Source: an uncultured Acidobacteriia bacterium (lineage in GTDB: Bacteria; Acidobacteriota; Terriglobia; Bryobacterales; Bryobacteraceae). Taken from it: DNA of 64,000 nucleotides. Numbering within the stretch: position 1 is the stretch's first letter; each line of letters begins with the position of its first letter. The stretch is taken from NCBI GenBank assembly GCA_903828455.1, contig CAIKMJ010000069.1, positions 1-64,000 on the forward strand, given 5' to 3'. This document shows, one piece after another, positions 1-10,216 of this stretch. Below the pieces are notes generated by a model that made no database searches, was not told the DNA's origin, and saw only the letters and a program-made list of their open reading frames with translations. The position numbers and the translations under genes are program-made.

Positions 1-125
1 CGGCAGCGATCAGCCCAGCCGCCGGCATAGACTGCGGCAGCGATCAGCCCAGCCGCCGGCACAGACTGCGGCAGCGATCAGCCCAGCCGCCGGCACAGAC
101 TGCGGCAGCGATCAGCCCAGCCGCC
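1..125. repeat. 34-bp tandem repeat tract, about 3.7 copies
   Basis: Units start at 1, 35, 69 and 103, each beginning CGGCAGCGATCAGCC and ending in CAGACTG. The copies are identical except for one T/C difference in the first, and the last copy breaks off near 124. The tract lies just past the carB stop codon and continues to the window edge, so the true copy number is unknown. No gene is seen here. Confidence 0.95.
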
Positions 126-138
126 CGCTCAGTATGAC

Positions 139-3100
139 CTACGCGTTGCTGACGGTCGCCGGTCCGGCCGCCGCCAGCGCCGCGTGGATTTCCTGCAGGC
201 TCCAGACGCGGATCGGATCGCGTTGTTTTGAAGCAATCGCTTCCACCGCCGCCCGCGCGCCGCTCAACGTGGTGATGCACGGTACCCGGCTCATGATGGC
301 GCTGCGCCGGATTGACTTCTCATCCTCGAACGACATCGCGCCGATCGTCGTATACACCACCAGTTGAATCGAACCGCCCTTGATGAGATCCACCGCGTTC
401 GGGCGTCCCTCGTTCACTTTGAAGACCGTGCGGCACTTCAGCCCGGCATTCTGCAATGCCACCGCCGTGCCCCGCGTCGCCACCAGATCGAATCCAAGTT
501 CGGCAAACCGCTTGCCGATCGCGACGATTTCTCCCTTGTAACGCTGGCTGACGCTGATGAACACCGTCCCCTTATCCGGCAGCGGCGTACCCGCGCTGAT
601 CTGCGCCTTTAAGAAGGCCTCGCCGAAGTTTTCGCCAACACCCATCACTTCGCCGGTAGAGCGCATCTCCGGCCCCAGCGCCGGGTCAACTCCGGGGAAC
701 TTGTTGAACGGGAAGACCGGCGATTTGACGAACTTCAGCGGCACCGGCAGGCGGCCGCGATGCGGCGTCACGTCACGCAGTTTCTTGCCCAGCATCAACT
801 GCACGGCAAGCTTCGGCAACGCCACTCCGGTCGCCTTGCTGACGTACGGAACCGTTCGCGACGCCCGCGGATTGACTTCCAGCACGTACACCACGCCGTC
901 TTTCACCGCGTACTGCACATTCATCAGGCCGATCACATTCAGCGCCAGCGCCAGCTTCACCGTGTACTCTTCAATCGTCTTAACTACGTCTTCAGGCAGC
1001 GAAACAGGAGGCAGCACGCACGAACTGTCGCCCGAGTGAATGCCCGCTTCCTCAATGTGCTCCATGATGCCGGCAATCAGCACTTCTTCACCGTCGCAGA
1101 GGCAGTCGACGTCGACCTCCACCGCGTCTTCAAGGAACCGGTCCACCAGCACCGGCCGGTCCTGCGAGAACGAAACCGCCTCGCGCATGTAGCGGCGCAC
1201 GCTGTCTTCGTCGTACACAATCACCATGGCGCGTCCGCCCAGCACATAGCTGGGACGCACCAGCACCGGGTAGCCGATGCGCCTGGCGATCGCCGCCGCT
1301 TCATCCGCGCTCGTCGCCGTGCCGTTGGCCGGCGAAGGAATCTTCAGATCGTCCAGCAGCTTGCCGAACAATTTGCGGTCTTCCGCCAGATCGATACTCT
1401 CCGGATCGGTCCCGATAATCGGCACCCCGAGGCGCTTCAGCGGCAGCGCCAGCGTCAGCGGCGTCTGGCCGCCGAACTGTACGATCACGCCATCCGGCTT
1501 CTCGGTATCGACGATATTGAGCACGTTCTCGAGCGTCAGCGGCTCAAAGTAGAGGCGGTCGCTGGTATCGTAATCGGTCGACACGGTCTCCGGATTGCAG
1601 TTGACCATGATCGATTCCACGTTTTCCGCCTGCAGCGCGAACGAAGCGTGGCAGCAGCAGTAATCGAACTCAATGCCCTGCCCGATTCTGTTCGGCCCGC
1701 TGCCCAGAATCATCACCTTTTTACCCGCGGCCGGCTCGGCTTCGCACGCCGTTTCGTAAGTCGAATAAAGATACGGCGTGAACGATTCAAACTCCGCCGA
1801 ACAGGTGTCCACGCGGTTAAACACGGCCTTCACGCCGAGTTCCCTGCGGCGCGCCCGGACTTCGAGTTCGGTCGATTTATATGCCCCGGCAATCTGGAGA
1901 TCGGAAATCCCCATGCGCTTGGCTTCGGAAAGCGTGGCCGGCGTTGCGGCGGCGAGCGTGCCGCCTTCGAGCGACTGCTCGAATTCGTTGATCTGCCGCA
2001 ACTGTTCGAGGAACCACGGATCGATCGACGTCATCTCGTGGATCTGCTCCGGCGTGTAGCCCGAACGCAGCGCAAAACGCAGATAGCTGAGCCGGTCCGG
2101 CGTCGGCGTAATCAGCTTTTGCGGAATCAGCGCCGCATCGAGCGTTTCCGAACCGAACTTCTTGCCCGTTTCGAGGCTGCGGATGCCCTTGCCGAGCGCC
2201 TCGCGGAACGTGCGCCCGATCGCCATCACTTCGCCCACCGACTTCATCTGCGTCCCCAGCGTCGTATCCGCGCCGGGGAATTTCTCGAACGCCCACTTGG
2301 GAATCTTGCAGACCACGTAGTCGATCGTCGGTTCGAACGACGCCGGCGTCACCCGCGTGATGTCATTGCGGATTTCATCGAGCCGGTAGCCCACCGCCAG
2401 CTTCGCCGCGACCTTTGCGATCGGGAAGCCGGTCGCCTTCGACGCCAGCGCCGAACTGCGCGACACGCGCGGATTCATTTCGATCACCACCATCCGCCCG
2501 TCCTTCGGGTTGATGGCAAACTGCACATTGGAGCCGCCGGTTTCGACGCCGATCTCGCGCAGGCACCGGATCGCGCCGTCGCGCATCATCTGATATTCGC
2601 GGTCCGTCAGCGTCTGCGCCGGAGCCACCGTGATCGAGTCGCCCGTGTGCACGCCCATCGGATCGAAATTCTCGATCGAACAGACGATGATGACGTTGTC
2701 GTTGAGATCGCGAATCACTTCGAGCTCGTATTCCTTCCAGCCGAGCGCGCTCTCTTCGATCAGCACTTCGTGAACCGGCGAAAGATCGAGGCCGCGTTCC
2801 AGAATCGTGATCAGATCTTCGTGGTTGTACGCAATGCCGCCGCCCGAACCGCCCATCGTGAAGCTGGGCCGCAGGATCGCCGGATAGCCGTGCTTTGCCA
2901 CGAACGCCAGTCCGCCTTCCACGTCCGTGAGCAACTGCGATCGCGGCGTTTCGAGCCCGATCTTCGTCATCGCGTCTTTAAACAGCAGACGGTCTTCGGC
3001 CTTTTTGATCGCGTCGATCTTGGCGCCGATCAGTTCCACGCCGTACTTTTCCAGCACGCCCGCTTCGGCCAGTTCCACCGAAAGGTTCAGCGCCGTCTGC

Positions 3101-3375
3101 CCGCCAACCGTGGAAAGCAGCGCATCGGGCCGCTCCTTGGCGATGATCTCTTCCAGATAACGGCGGCTCAGCGGCTCCACGTACGTGCAGTCCGCCAGTT
3201 CCGGATCGGTCATGATCGTCGCCGGATTGGAGTTGACCAGAATAACTTCGTAGCCATCGGCGCGCAGCGCCTTCGTCGCCTGCGTACCGGAGTAATCGAA
3301 CTCGCAGGCCTGGCCGATGATAATCGGGCCGGAGCCGATGATGAGGATGCGGTGAATGTCGTTGCGGCGTGGCAT
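139..3375 (-). CDS. carB: Carbamoyl-phosphate synthase large subunit
   Basis: This subunit makes carbamoyl phosphate from bicarbonate, ammonia delivered by CarA, and two ATP, supplying cytosolic pyrimidine and arginine synthesis. The protein has 1078 residues, the usual length. It shows the expected internal duplication: the first half opens with [14 protein letters not shown] and the second with [13 protein letters not shown] near residue 555. Each half carries an ATP-grasp fold, with an oligomerisation segment between them and an MGS-like allosteric domain after about residue 935. The start lies 3 bp after the carA stop, so the two genes form an operon and are probably translationally coupled. 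No frameshift or missing block is visible. Confidence 0.98.
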   Translation of the reverse strand: MPRRNDIHRILIIGSGPIIIGQACEFDYSGTQATKALRADGYEVILVNSNPATIMTDPELADCTYVEPLSRRYLEEIIAKERPDALLSTVGGQTALNLSVELAEAGVLEKYGVELIGAKIDAIKKAEDRLLFKDAMTKIGLETPRSQLLTDVEGGLAFVAKHGYPAILRPSFTMGGSGGGIAYNHEDLITILERGLDLSPVHEVLIEESALGWKEYELEVIRDLNDNVIIVCSIENFDPMGVHTGDSITVAPAQTLTDREYQMMRDGAIRCLREIGVETGGSNVQFAINPKDGRMVVIEMNPRVSRSSALASKATGFPIAKVAAKLAVGYRLDEIRNDITRVTPASFEPTIDYVVCKIPKWAFEKFPGADTTLGTQMKSVGEVMAIGRTFREALGKGIRSLETGKKFGSETLDAALIPQKLITPTPDRLSYLRFALRSGYTPEQIHEMTSIDPWFLEQLRQINEFEQSLEGGTLAAATPATLSEAKRMGISDLQIAGAYKSTELEVRARRRELGVKAVFNRVDTCSAEFESFTPYLYSTYETACEAEPAAGKKVMILGSGPNRIGQGIEFDYCCCHASFALQAENVESIMVNCNPETVSTDYDTSDRLYFEPLTLENVLNIVDTEKPDGVIVQFGGQTPLTLALPLKRLGVPIIGTDPESIDLAEDRKLFGKLLDDLKIPSPANGTATSADEAAAIARRIGYPVLVRPSYVLGGRAMVIVYDEDSVRRYMREAVSFSQDRPVLVDRFLEDAVEVDVDCLCDGEEVLIAGIMEHIEEAGIHSGDSSCVLPPVSLPEDVVKTIEEYTVKLALALNVIGLMNVQYAVKDGVVYVLEVNPRASRTVPYVSKATGVALPKLAVQLMLGKKLRDVTPHRGRLPVPLKFVKSPVFPFNKFPGVDPALGPEMRSTGEVMGVGENFGEAFLKAQISAGTPLPDKGTVFISVSQRYKGEIVAIGKRFAELGFDLVATRGTAVALQNAGLKCRTVFKVNEGRPNAVDLIKGGSIQLVVYTTIGAMSFEDEKSIRRSAIMSRVPCITTLSGARAAVEAIASKQRDPIRVWSLQEIHAALAAAGPATVSNA

Positions 3376-3378
3376 GGG

Positions 3379-4506
3379 TTATTTCCCCTCCGACATCAGC
3401 TTCACGAAGTCGTCGAAGAGGTAGAGCGAATCGTGGGGCCCCGGCGCGGCCTCCGGATGGTACTGCACGCAGAAGGCGCGTTCGCGGCGATGGCGCAGCC
3501 CTTCCACCGTGTTGTCGTTCAGGTTCACGTGGGTGATTTCGATGTCCGCCGGATTCAGCGAATCGGGATCGACCGCAAAGCCGTGGTTGTGCGACGTGAT
3601 CTCGACGCGGCCCGTAAGATGGTTCATCACCGGGTGATTCGCGCCGCGATGGCCGAACTTCAGCTTGTACGTTTTACCGCCCAGCGCGAGGCCGAGGATC
3701 TGGTGACCGAGACAGATGCCGAAGATCGGCGTCCGCCCCACCAGCCGCCGCACGTTTTCAATCTGCGGAACCAGCGGCTCCGGATCGCCCGGGCCGTTCG
3801 AAAGGAACACCCCGTCCGGCTTCAGCGCGAGCACGTCGTCGGACGATGTCAGCGCGGGCACCACCGTAACTCTGCAGCCCGAATGCACCAGACGCCGCAG
3901 AATATTGTGCTTGATGCCGAAATCGTACGCCACCACGTGGAAACGCGGCTCGGCGGCAGCCGCCATCACTTCGGACGGTGAGCACGGCGCCGCGCCATCG
4001 GTCCATGTGTAACGCGCGGCAGTCGTAACGCGGCTGGCCAGGTCGAGACCGGCCATCGACGGAATGGACCGCGCCTTCTCCACCAGCTTCGCCGGATCTT
4101 TTTCAATCGCCGACAGAACGCCGCGCATCGTGCCGCGGCTGCGCAGATGCCGCACCAGCGCACGCGTGTCCAGATCGGAAACAACAGGAATGCCCGGCTT
4201 CGACAGGAAATCGCGGGCTTCCGTGTCCGAACGCCAGTTGCTCGTGATGCGTGAAAAATCACGGACCACGAGACCTTCAATCCAGGGCTGCGCGGATTCG
4301 TTATCGGCCGAACTGGTTCCGTAATTGCCGATTTGCGGATTGGTGAGAACGACGATCTGACCGGTGTAGGAAGGGTCGGTGAAAACCTCCTGGTAACCGG
4401 TAATAGCGGTATTGAACACGACTTCGCCGGAACGTTCGGCGGGCGCACCAAAACTCCTGCCCTCGAAGACGGTTCCGTCTTCCAGAGCCAGGATTGCAGA
4501 ATCCAA
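3379..4506 (-). CDS. carA: Carbamoyl-phosphate synthase small (glutaminase) subunit
   Basis: CarA hydrolyses glutamine and passes ammonia to CarB. The open frame extends to 5190, but homology begins at DSAILALEDGTVFEG. I therefore place the start at the TTG at 4504-4506, which has a strong AGGAGG Shine-Dalgarno 8 bases upstream and gives 375 residues, the usual length. The class I amidotransferase domain shows the nucleophile motif FGICLGHQILG, the oxyanion strand FLSNGPGDPE and the His-Glu pair in VQYHPEAAPGPHD. An adjacent CTG is a less likely start. The upstream extension overlaps the TauE gene in another frame and is not coding. Confidence 0.96.
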   Translation of the reverse strand: MDSAILALEDGTVFEGRSFGAPAERSGEVVFNTAITGYQEVFTDPSYTGQIVVLTNPQIGNYGTSSADNESAQPWIEGLVVRDFSRITSNWRSDTEARDFLSKPGIPVVSDLDTRALVRHLRSRGTMRGVLSAIEKDPAKLVEKARSIPSMAGLDLASRVTTAARYTWTDGAAPCSPSEVMAAAAEPRFHVVAYDFGIKHNILRRLVHSGCRVTVVPALTSSDDVLALKPDGVFLSNGPGDPEPLVPQIENVRRLVGRTPIFGICLGHQILGLALGGKTYKLKFGHRGANHPVMNHLTGRVEITSHNHGFAVDPDSLNPADIEITHVNLNDNTVEGLRHRRERAFCVQYHPEAAPGPHDSLYLFDDFVKLMSEGK

Positions 4507-4604
4507 CAGCGTTTCCTCCTGGAGGGTGGGGTAAGAAGCTATTGTACCGGATCGATTCCGCGCAGAACGCGAAACCGGCTGACCGCAACCCGGCGCGCGC
4601 GGAA

Positions 4605-5375
4605 TTACGCCGCCAGCAGGGGCCTGATGAAGAAATACGCCGTCAGCACCCACGCATAAACCAGAATCCAGCGCCGCACCGACTCCTCGTTCATCCCCTT
4701 CACCAGCCGCGCCGCCCAGTACGCCGCAATCACTCCGGCCACCAGCATCGGCAGCCCCGCCGACCATTCCAGCGCGCCCTCGCCGGCGAACACAGCCACC
4801 GCAAGCAGATTCGTAACCGAAGCGCAGATCAGCCGCAAACTGCTGGCCGAATGAATCGTCATCCCCGCCGTCGCCAGATACAGCACTATCAGCAGCACGC
4901 CCATGCCAGCCCCGAAATAGCCGCCGTACAGCGCGATCACGAACTGTCCGCCCAGCAGCGCAGCCTGCGAACGATGCCCCGAAAGATTCGCCGCCGCCTT
5001 GCGCAACTGTCCTGCAAACGTGAAGAACGTGGCGGCCAGCAGCAGCAGCCACGGCACCAGCGTCGTGAACGTCGCGTTCGACGTTCGCAGCAGCAGAATG
5101 CTGCCCGCCGCCGAACCCGCCAGGCTGCACCCCACCAGCTTGCCGATCAGCGCCGCCGAATGGTCCTTCAGCGAATGACGATAAACCCACGCCGCGATCA
5201 TCGAACCCGGCAGCACCACCAGCGACGCCGTTGCATTCGCCTTGATCGGCGTCACTCCGGCCAGCAGCAGCGCGGGAAACACGATGAAAATCCCGCCGCC
5301 CGCCAGCGCATTGACCAGTCCGGCCCCACAGGCCGCCAGTGCGAGAAGCGCGATCGTGGAAAGTGAAAAATGCAT
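4605..5375 (-). CDS. TauE/SafE family membrane permease
   Basis: This 256-residue inner-membrane protein belongs to the sulfite exporter TauE/SafE family. The N-terminal segment contains the family signature NALAGGGIFIVFPALL followed by IKANATASLVVLPG. About seven or eight hydrophobic segments run through the protein in two repeated halves. Family members move sulfur- or carbon-containing anions such as sulfite, sulfoacetate or related organic acids; the substrate here cannot be read from sequence. It lies about 100 bp upstream of carA on the same strand and probably has its own promoter. Confidence 0.9.
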   Translation of the reverse strand: MHFSLSTIALLALAACGAGLVNALAGGGIFIVFPALLLAGVTPIKANATASLVVLPGSMIAAWVYRHSLKDHSAALIGKLVGCSLAGSAAGSILLLRTSNATFTTLVPWLLLLAATFFTFAGQLRKAAANLSGHRSQAALLGGQFVIALYGGYFGAGMGVLLIVLYLATAGMTIHSASSLRLICASVTNLLAVAVFAGEGALEWSAGLPMLVAGVIAAYWAARLVKGMNEESVRRWILVYAWVLTAYFFIRPLLAA

Positions 5376-5415
5376 CGGGCTCTATGAACGGCTCACGACT
5401 GGCAGCGGAACGGCA

Positions 5416-5886
5416 TCATCGGTTTTCACCGGCCCGCGGGTGAAACGGCACCGGAAATTCGGCTGCCTCGGCAATGTCGAGGTTAATCACCACCGGTTCC
5501 TGGCCGCTGCGCACAACGACCGCCTCCACCACTTCGTCGGTGCGGGCGTTCAGTTCCTGATGCGGCACCCACGGCGGGATAAAGATGAAATCGCCCGGGT
5601 GCGCCTCTTCAGCGAATTCCAGATGATCGCCCCACCGCAGCAGCGCGTGGCCCCGGATCACGTAGAGCACCGTTTCCACTTCGCCGTGATGATGGGCCGC
5701 CGTATGCGCGCGCGGCGCCACCACAACCGTTCCCGCCCACAGCTTTTCGGCCCCGGTGCGTGCGTGTGTGATTGCGGCGGCGCGGGTCATCCCCGGCGTC
5801 TGCGCGGTATTCGAATCCAGTTCGCCCGCGCGCACGATGCGAACGCCGTGTTCCTTCCAGTCCTGCACCTCGGCCCGGTCGCGCAC
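5416..5886 (-). CDS. Cupin domain protein
   Basis: A single-domain cupin of about 156 residues. The metal-binding motif is visible as HTAAHHHGEVETVLYVIRG, and the second cupin motif as PGDFIFIPPWVPHQE. The frame is open further upstream, but I choose the GTG at 5884-5886, one base after the stop of the DinB gene, which gives tight operon spacing; GTG codons slightly downstream are possible. Small cupins of this type are metal-dependent isomerases, dioxygenases or sugar-binding proteins, and the reaction is not predictable here. It is probably co-transcribed with the DinB gene upstream. Confidence 0.85.
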   Translation of the reverse strand: MRDRAEVQDWKEHGVRIVRAGELDSNTAQTPGMTRAAAITHARTGAEKLWAGTVVVAPRAHTAAHHHGEVETVLYVIRGHALLRWGDHLEFAEEAHPGDFIFIPPWVPHQELNARTDEVVEAVVVRSGQEPVVINLDIAEAAEFPVPFHPRAGENR

Positions 5887-5887
5887 C

Positions 5888-6397
5888 TCAGCGCGCCCGT
5901 TTCGCAAACGCCTCGCGCGCAACCAGAATTTGCTGCGCGTGCTTATCGATGTGTTTGGCGAACAGATCGACCCAGAACCGCAGCGTCGTCACCCCGCGCT
6001 TGGCGTGGATCCCTTCACGGTCGTACGCTTCCGGCGGCACGCCCGCCAGCATCGTCGTATTCATTTCGCGCAGCACGCCGAAGTCGAGCAGCGCGTCGCG
6101 CGGATCGCTGTCGTTGTACTTCAGGCTCACCGCCCATTTGTCCTGATCGAACATCGCCAGGTCCGGCCGGTCCTCGGCAATCATCTGCCGCAGCCGCACG
6201 CCCGCCAGAAATTCCGTATCGGCGACGTGCCGCACAATCTCCCGGATCGTCCACTTTCCCGGAGCCGGCGAAAATTTCGATTCCTCCTCCGTCACGCCGT
6301 CGAGCGCTTTTTCGAGCACGGACGGGCTTTGCCGGAAACGTTCCAGCAGCTCTTTAATTTCAGCTGTTGCGATGTCGGATGTTGCGCTGTCGCTCAT
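5888..6397 (-). CDS. DinB-family putative metal-dependent enzyme
   Basis: A 169-residue protein with the four-helix DinB/YfiT fold. The candidate metal ligands are the expected three histidines, about H57 in IVREHV-like context (seen as REIVRHVADTEF) and H149 and H153 in KHIDKHAQQI. Relatives include thiol-dependent transferases, for example those using bacillithiol or mycothiol. That is suggestive because bshA lies 8 kb away, but the function remains inference. There is no signal peptide, so it should be cytosolic, unlike the second DinB protein at 40231-40797. The cupin gene follows immediately. Confidence 0.88.
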   Translation of the reverse strand: MSDSATSDIATAEIKELLERFRQSPSVLEKALDGVTEEESKFSPAPGKWTIREIVRHVADTEFLAGVRLRQMIAEDRPDLAMFDQDKWAVSLKYNDSDPRDALLDFGVLREMNTTMLAGVPPEAYDREGIHAKRGVTTLRFWVDLFAKHIDKHAQQILVAREAFAKRAR

Positions 6398-6432
6398 AAG
6401 GAATCTCGGATGACCTCAGCTTGGGTTTGGCT

Positions 6433-6666
6433 TCAGATATAGTCGGCGCAGCTCATGTAATAGCCGCACTGCTGGCAAAACAACTTGCACTTGCGGCTCG
6501 CCAGACGCACAGAACAGATCGGGCAGAACAACATGGCCGGCTCGTCGGCCTCGGCCCGGCGCTGCCCGTCCGCAACGCCGGAACGCGGCGAGTCGGGTTC
6601 GGCTGAAATTGGAGGTGGTTGCGACGGTGTCACGGAACTAGCATCATTATACGTATCCGGCACCAA
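6433..6666 (-). CDS. Small zinc-ribbon protein with CxxC pairs and a MSCADYI C-terminus
   Basis: A 77-residue protein whose first 45 residues are low-complexity and Pro/Ser-rich. The C-terminal 30 residues hold FCPIC, then CKLFCQQCGYYMSCADYI, which give two CxxC knuckles and an extra cysteine suited to one zinc ion. I recognise similar short proteins with a CQQCGYxMSCADY tail in other acidobacteria, but no function is known to me. It overlaps the upstream part of the divergent gamma-glutamyltransferase frame, which supports a start for that gene further downstream. Confidence 0.7.
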   Translation of the reverse strand: MVPDTYNDASSVTPSQPPPISAEPDSPRSGVADGQRRAEADEPAMLFCPICSVRLASRKCKLFCQQCGYYMSCADYI

Positions 6667-6708
6667 GCCGGATCAGGCCCGGTCCGGCATCGGATCAGGA
6701 GAAGCCCG

Positions 6709-8562
6709 GTGCATCTCATGCGATTGAACGCCGCTTTATTTGTTGCCTCCGCCGCCGCACTGGCCGTCTTTACGACTGCGCTGGCGCAACAGAAGACCCT
6801 CGAACACCCCGCGCAGTTTTCCCAGCGCGGTCTGCGCGGCGCCGTAGCCACCGGCAGCGGTTACGCCACCGAAGCCGGCATGCGCATGTACTACGCGGGC
6901 GGCAACGCGGTGGACGCGGGCGTCGCCAGCATCTTCGCCGCCGCCACCACCGAGTATTCGCACGTCGGCTGGGGTGGCGAAGCGCCCATCCTGATCCGCA
7001 CCGCCGACGGAAAGGTCCACGCCATCGCCGGCATCGGCACCATGCCGAAACTGGCCACCGCCGACTTTTTTCGCAATCGCAGCCTGAAGTACGGCGAGGT
7101 CCTGTCCGTCGAAAAGAACGGCCTCAAGGGCATGATCCCCGTAGCCGGTCTGATGCCGGCTCTCGTCCCCGGCCTGCCCGAAGCCGCGCTCGTGGCATTG
7201 CGCGAATACGGAACGAAGTCGTTCGCCGAGGTCGTGCAGCCGGCCCTCGAATTCGCCGACAGCACCGCCATCGATGAACAGCGCAGCGGTGCCATCGAAA
7301 ACAGCCGCGAATTCTTCAAACTCTGGCCCTCCTCCATGAATCACTTCATGCCGGACGGCCGCGCCACCCGCGCCGGCGAAGCCTTCCATCAGCCCGACCT
7401 CGCCCGCACCCTCCGCGGCATGGTGGCGGCGGAAAAGGCCGCGCTCGCTAAACGGCACTCTACGCGCCAGCAAGGCATCGACGCCGTGCGCGATTTCTTC
7501 TACCGCGGCGAAATCGCAAAGAAGATCGATGAATTCAGCCGCGCCAACAACGGCCTCCTGCGCTACGAAGACATGGCCGCCTTCCGCCTCACCCCGGAAG
7601 AAGCCGTCTCCACCGAATTCCACGGCGCGCGCGTCTACAAGCCCGGCTACTGGAGCCAGGGCCCGGCCATGATCGAATCGCTGAATCTGCTCAGCGGCGT
7701 GGACTTGTCGAAAATGCGCCTCAACTCCGCCGACTACATCCACACACTGACCGAAGCCCTCAAGCTGGCCTACGCCGACCGCGACACCTACTACGGCGAT
7801 CCCAAATTCGTCAAAATGCCCGACGAACTCCTGACCATGAAGTACGCCGACGAGCGCCGCGGCCTCATCGGCCCGAAGGCTTCGCTCCAATTTCTGCCCG
7901 GCCGGCTCGGCGAAAATCCTCCGCCTCATCCTTCGGAGTCGAAAATCGTCCGCACGAAGATCGATGACTTCCTCATGGCGCACGACACCACCTGCGTCGA
8001 TACCATCGACCGCAACGGCGTAATGTTCTCCGCCACCCCGTCCGGCGCATGGCTGCCGTCCGTGATCGCCGGCGATACCGGCATCCCGCTCACCGAACGC
8101 GCCCAAAGCTTTCTGCTCGTCCCGGGCCATCCCAACGAACTCGCCGGCGGCAAGCGGCCGCGCGTCACCCTCAGCCCCACGCTGGTCACCCACACCGACG
8201 GCACTCCGTGGTTCGTGCTCTCAACTCCCGGCGGCGACAATCAGGAGCAGGCGCTCCTGCAGTTGCTGCTCGACGTCGTGCTCTACCAAATGGATTCGGA
8301 AGCCGCCATCGAGGCCCCGCGCTTTGAGACGCGCCACCTCGTCTCCAGCTTCGATAATCACGCCATGAACCCGGGCGATCTCCAGCTCGACGACCGCACC
8401 CCGCAACTGGTCCTGCAGGATCTTGCCGGGCGCGGCCATAAGGTCTCCACGCGTTCCCGCTGGAACTCCGGCTCCGCCCCGGCGCTCGTGCAAATCACTC
8501 CCGGCGGCGTCATCGAAGCCGGCGCCGACCCCTGGGGCTACCGCAACATGCAGGCCTGGTAA
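6709..8562 (+). CDS. Gamma-glutamyltransferase family protein
   Basis: A secreted N-terminal-nucleophile hydrolase of 617 residues that probably cleaves or transfers gamma-glutamyl groups in the periplasm. A signal peptide (LFVASAAALAVFTTALAQ) follows the start. I choose the GTG at 6709 because AGGAG lies 7 bases upstream; the ATG at 6718 is the alternative. The frame is open from 6619, but that part overlaps a divergent gene. The conserved GNAVDAGVAS block and the self-processing threonine region (HDTTCVDTIDRNG) are present. The histidine that usually follows the Thr pair (TTH) is Cys here, as in some divergent members. Confidence 0.92.
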   Translation: MHLMRLNAALFVASAAALAVFTTALAQQKTLEHPAQFSQRGLRGAVATGSGYATEAGMRMYYAGGNAVDAGVASIFAAATTEYSHVGWGGEAPILIRTADGKVHAIAGIGTMPKLATADFFRNRSLKYGEVLSVEKNGLKGMIPVAGLMPALVPGLPEAALVALREYGTKSFAEVVQPALEFADSTAIDEQRSGAIENSREFFKLWPSSMNHFMPDGRATRAGEAFHQPDLARTLRGMVAAEKAALAKRHSTRQQGIDAVRDFFYRGEIAKKIDEFSRANNGLLRYEDMAAFRLTPEEAVSTEFHGARVYKPGYWSQGPAMIESLNLLSGVDLSKMRLNSADYIHTLTEALKLAYADRDTYYGDPKFVKMPDELLTMKYADERRGLIGPKASLQFLPGRLGENPPPHPSESKIVRTKIDDFLMAHDTTCVDTIDRNGVMFSATPSGAWLPSVIAGDTGIPLTERAQSFLLVPGHPNELAGGKRPRVTLSPTLVTHTDGTPWFVLSTPGGDNQEQALLQLLLDVVLYQMDSEAAIEAPRFETRHLVSSFDNHAMNPGDLQLDDRTPQLVLQDLAGRGHKVSTRSRWNSGSAPALVQITPGGVIEAGADPWGYRNMQAW

Positions 8563-8573
8563 GCAAACGTCGC

Positions 8574-9527
8574 TTGGATACCCTTTTCGATCTCGAACGC
8601 CCGCCCGCATTCGACCGTGACGGGCTCAAAGCCCGGCTCGACTCGCTGGCTGCCCGCCACATCTACATCGGCGGCAGCTCCTGGAAGTACGAAGGCTGGC
8701 TGGGGCAAATCTATTCGCCGGACCGCTACCGCACGCGCGGCCGCTTCTCAAAAAAGCTTTTTGAAGAAACCTGCCTCGCCGAATACGCGGGCATTTTCCC
8801 CACCGTCTGCGGCGATTTCGCTTTCTACCAGTTCCCCACCGTCACCTACTGGGAAAAACTCTTCCGCCAGACGCCGCCCGCCTTCCGCTGGGGCTTCAAG
8901 ATTCCCGAGCAGCTCACCGTTCCGGTCTGGCCCCGGCATCCGCGTTACGGCGCGCTCGCCGGCCGTGAAAATCCCACGTTCCTTGATCCCGTCCTGCTGG
9001 AAAATGCCCTGCTGCGCGCGCTCGAACCGTACCGCGACCGCGTCGGCGTGCTGATCTTTGAATTCGGCACCATGCACCAGGGAGAAACCGCAAACCTCGC
9101 CGGCTTCGTCCGCTCGCTCGACCCGTTTCTCGACCGCCTGCCCGCCGGCTGGAACTTCGCCGTCGAAATCCGCAACGCCGAATTCCTTCGCCCGGACTAC
9201 TTCGCCTGCCTGCGCGCCCACCGCGTCTCGCACGTCTACAACGCCTGGACACGCATGCCGGAAATCAGCGAGCAGCTCGCGCTGCCGGAATCGCGCACCG
9301 CGCCGCTGCTGGTCGCCCGCGCTCTGCTGCGCCGCGGCCGCCCCTACGCAGAAGCAGTCCGCGACTTCTCCCCCTACACGGAAGTCCGCGAGGTCAACGA
9401 ACCGGCGCGCCGCGGGCTGCGGGAAATCATCGACATCGCCCGCGTCGATGGCCGCCCGGCCTTCCTCTTCGTCAATAACCGGCTGGAAGGAAACTCCCCC
9501 GGCACCATCGTTTCGATTACCAACTGA
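8574..9527 (+). CDS. DUF72 domain protein
   Basis: A 317-residue protein of the DUF72 family, a TIM-barrel-like fold of unknown reaction. Typical blocks are YIGGSSWKYEGW at the start, FAFYQFPTVTYWEKL, FRWGFKIPEQLT, and a C-terminal AFLFVNNRLEGNSPGT. The start is a TTG 11 bases after the gamma-glutamyltransferase stop, so the two genes are probably co-transcribed. There is no signal peptide. No enzymatic assignment can be defended from sequence. Confidence 0.9.
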   Translation: MDTLFDLERPPAFDRDGLKARLDSLAARHIYIGGSSWKYEGWLGQIYSPDRYRTRGRFSKKLFEETCLAEYAGIFPTVCGDFAFYQFPTVTYWEKLFRQTPPAFRWGFKIPEQLTVPVWPRHPRYGALAGRENPTFLDPVLLENALLRALEPYRDRVGVLIFEFGTMHQGETANLAGFVRSLDPFLDRLPAGWNFAVEIRNAEFLRPDYFACLRAHRVSHVYNAWTRMPEISEQLALPESRTAPLLVARALLRRGRPYAEAVRDFSPYTEVREVNEPARRGLREIIDIARVDGRPAFLFVNNRLEGNSPGTIVSITN

Positions 9528-9723
9528 CCGCCCGTTACCGCCGCACTCCGCTGCTGCTACGCTGCGCCCTGTCCGGCAACTCCCGCGACCTCACCTTGAA
9601 ACCGCCGTCGCGAAACGCCTCCGCCCCGATGCCGCCCGCGCGGCCCCGCCTTCACCCGTATCCCGACCACCCGAACATGGTCCACCCATACACCGCCCCT
9701 CGCTTCGATTACAAGGCGATTGC

Positions 9724-9729
9724 TATACT
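9724..9729 (+). promoter_or_regulatory. Predicted -10 element for tRNA-Val(GAC)
   Basis: A TATACT hexamer lies about 20 bases before the mature tRNA 5' end, at the distance expected for a short tRNA leader. No convincing -35 element is seen at 16-18 bp. Confidence 0.4.
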
Positions 9730-9748
9730 GGGCTTTCCCGCCCGGTTC

Positions 9749-9825
9749 GGGCCTGTAGCTCAGTTGGTTAGAGCGCTTCCTTGACACGGAAGAGGTCTGC
9801 AGTTCGAGTCTGCACAGGCCCACCA
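9749..9825 (+). tRNA. tRNA-Val (anticodon GAC)
   Basis: A 77-nt cloverleaf. The acceptor stem GGGCCTG pairs with CAGGCCC, the D-arm begins TAGCTCAGTTGG, the anticodon stem CTTCC/GGAAG holds loop TTGACAC (anticodon GAC), the T-arm has GTTCGAGTC, and the CCA end is encoded. Confidence 0.97.
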
Positions 9826-9970
9826 TCTCCCCCCTGAAACTGAACCCCTCTCACCGGAGGCAACCGCTCTGCCGCGCGCGAATTTCCCGCGCCGCCGCCA
9901 GCCACGGCGCACGCTGGCCCCGAGGCCAAAGGGCGTAAATCCTGCAAAATTGTAAGGGATGAAAATCGGG

Positions 9971-10046
<76 letters not shown>

Positions 10047-10216
10047 GAATCAACAATTCTAGCATTCGCCCCGCGCTTTTTGTCAGCCGAATTTGCGGGT
10101 GGCGAAAAAAAGTTGCCGGGCCGCCATCGCAGCTTGCATCGTGCGAAACTTTCAAACCGTTTAACATAGGAAAAGTGCGTGTGCGGTTCCGGGCCTGGGG
10201 AGGCTCTTCCTGACTG

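Noticed and set aside
760-3981. Very long open frame (over 1000 codons) antisense to carB and the end of carA
   Set aside because: Its product is rich in Arg, His and Gln without any family motif, and it mirrors the codon pattern of carB. Long antisense frames are common in GC-rich genes.
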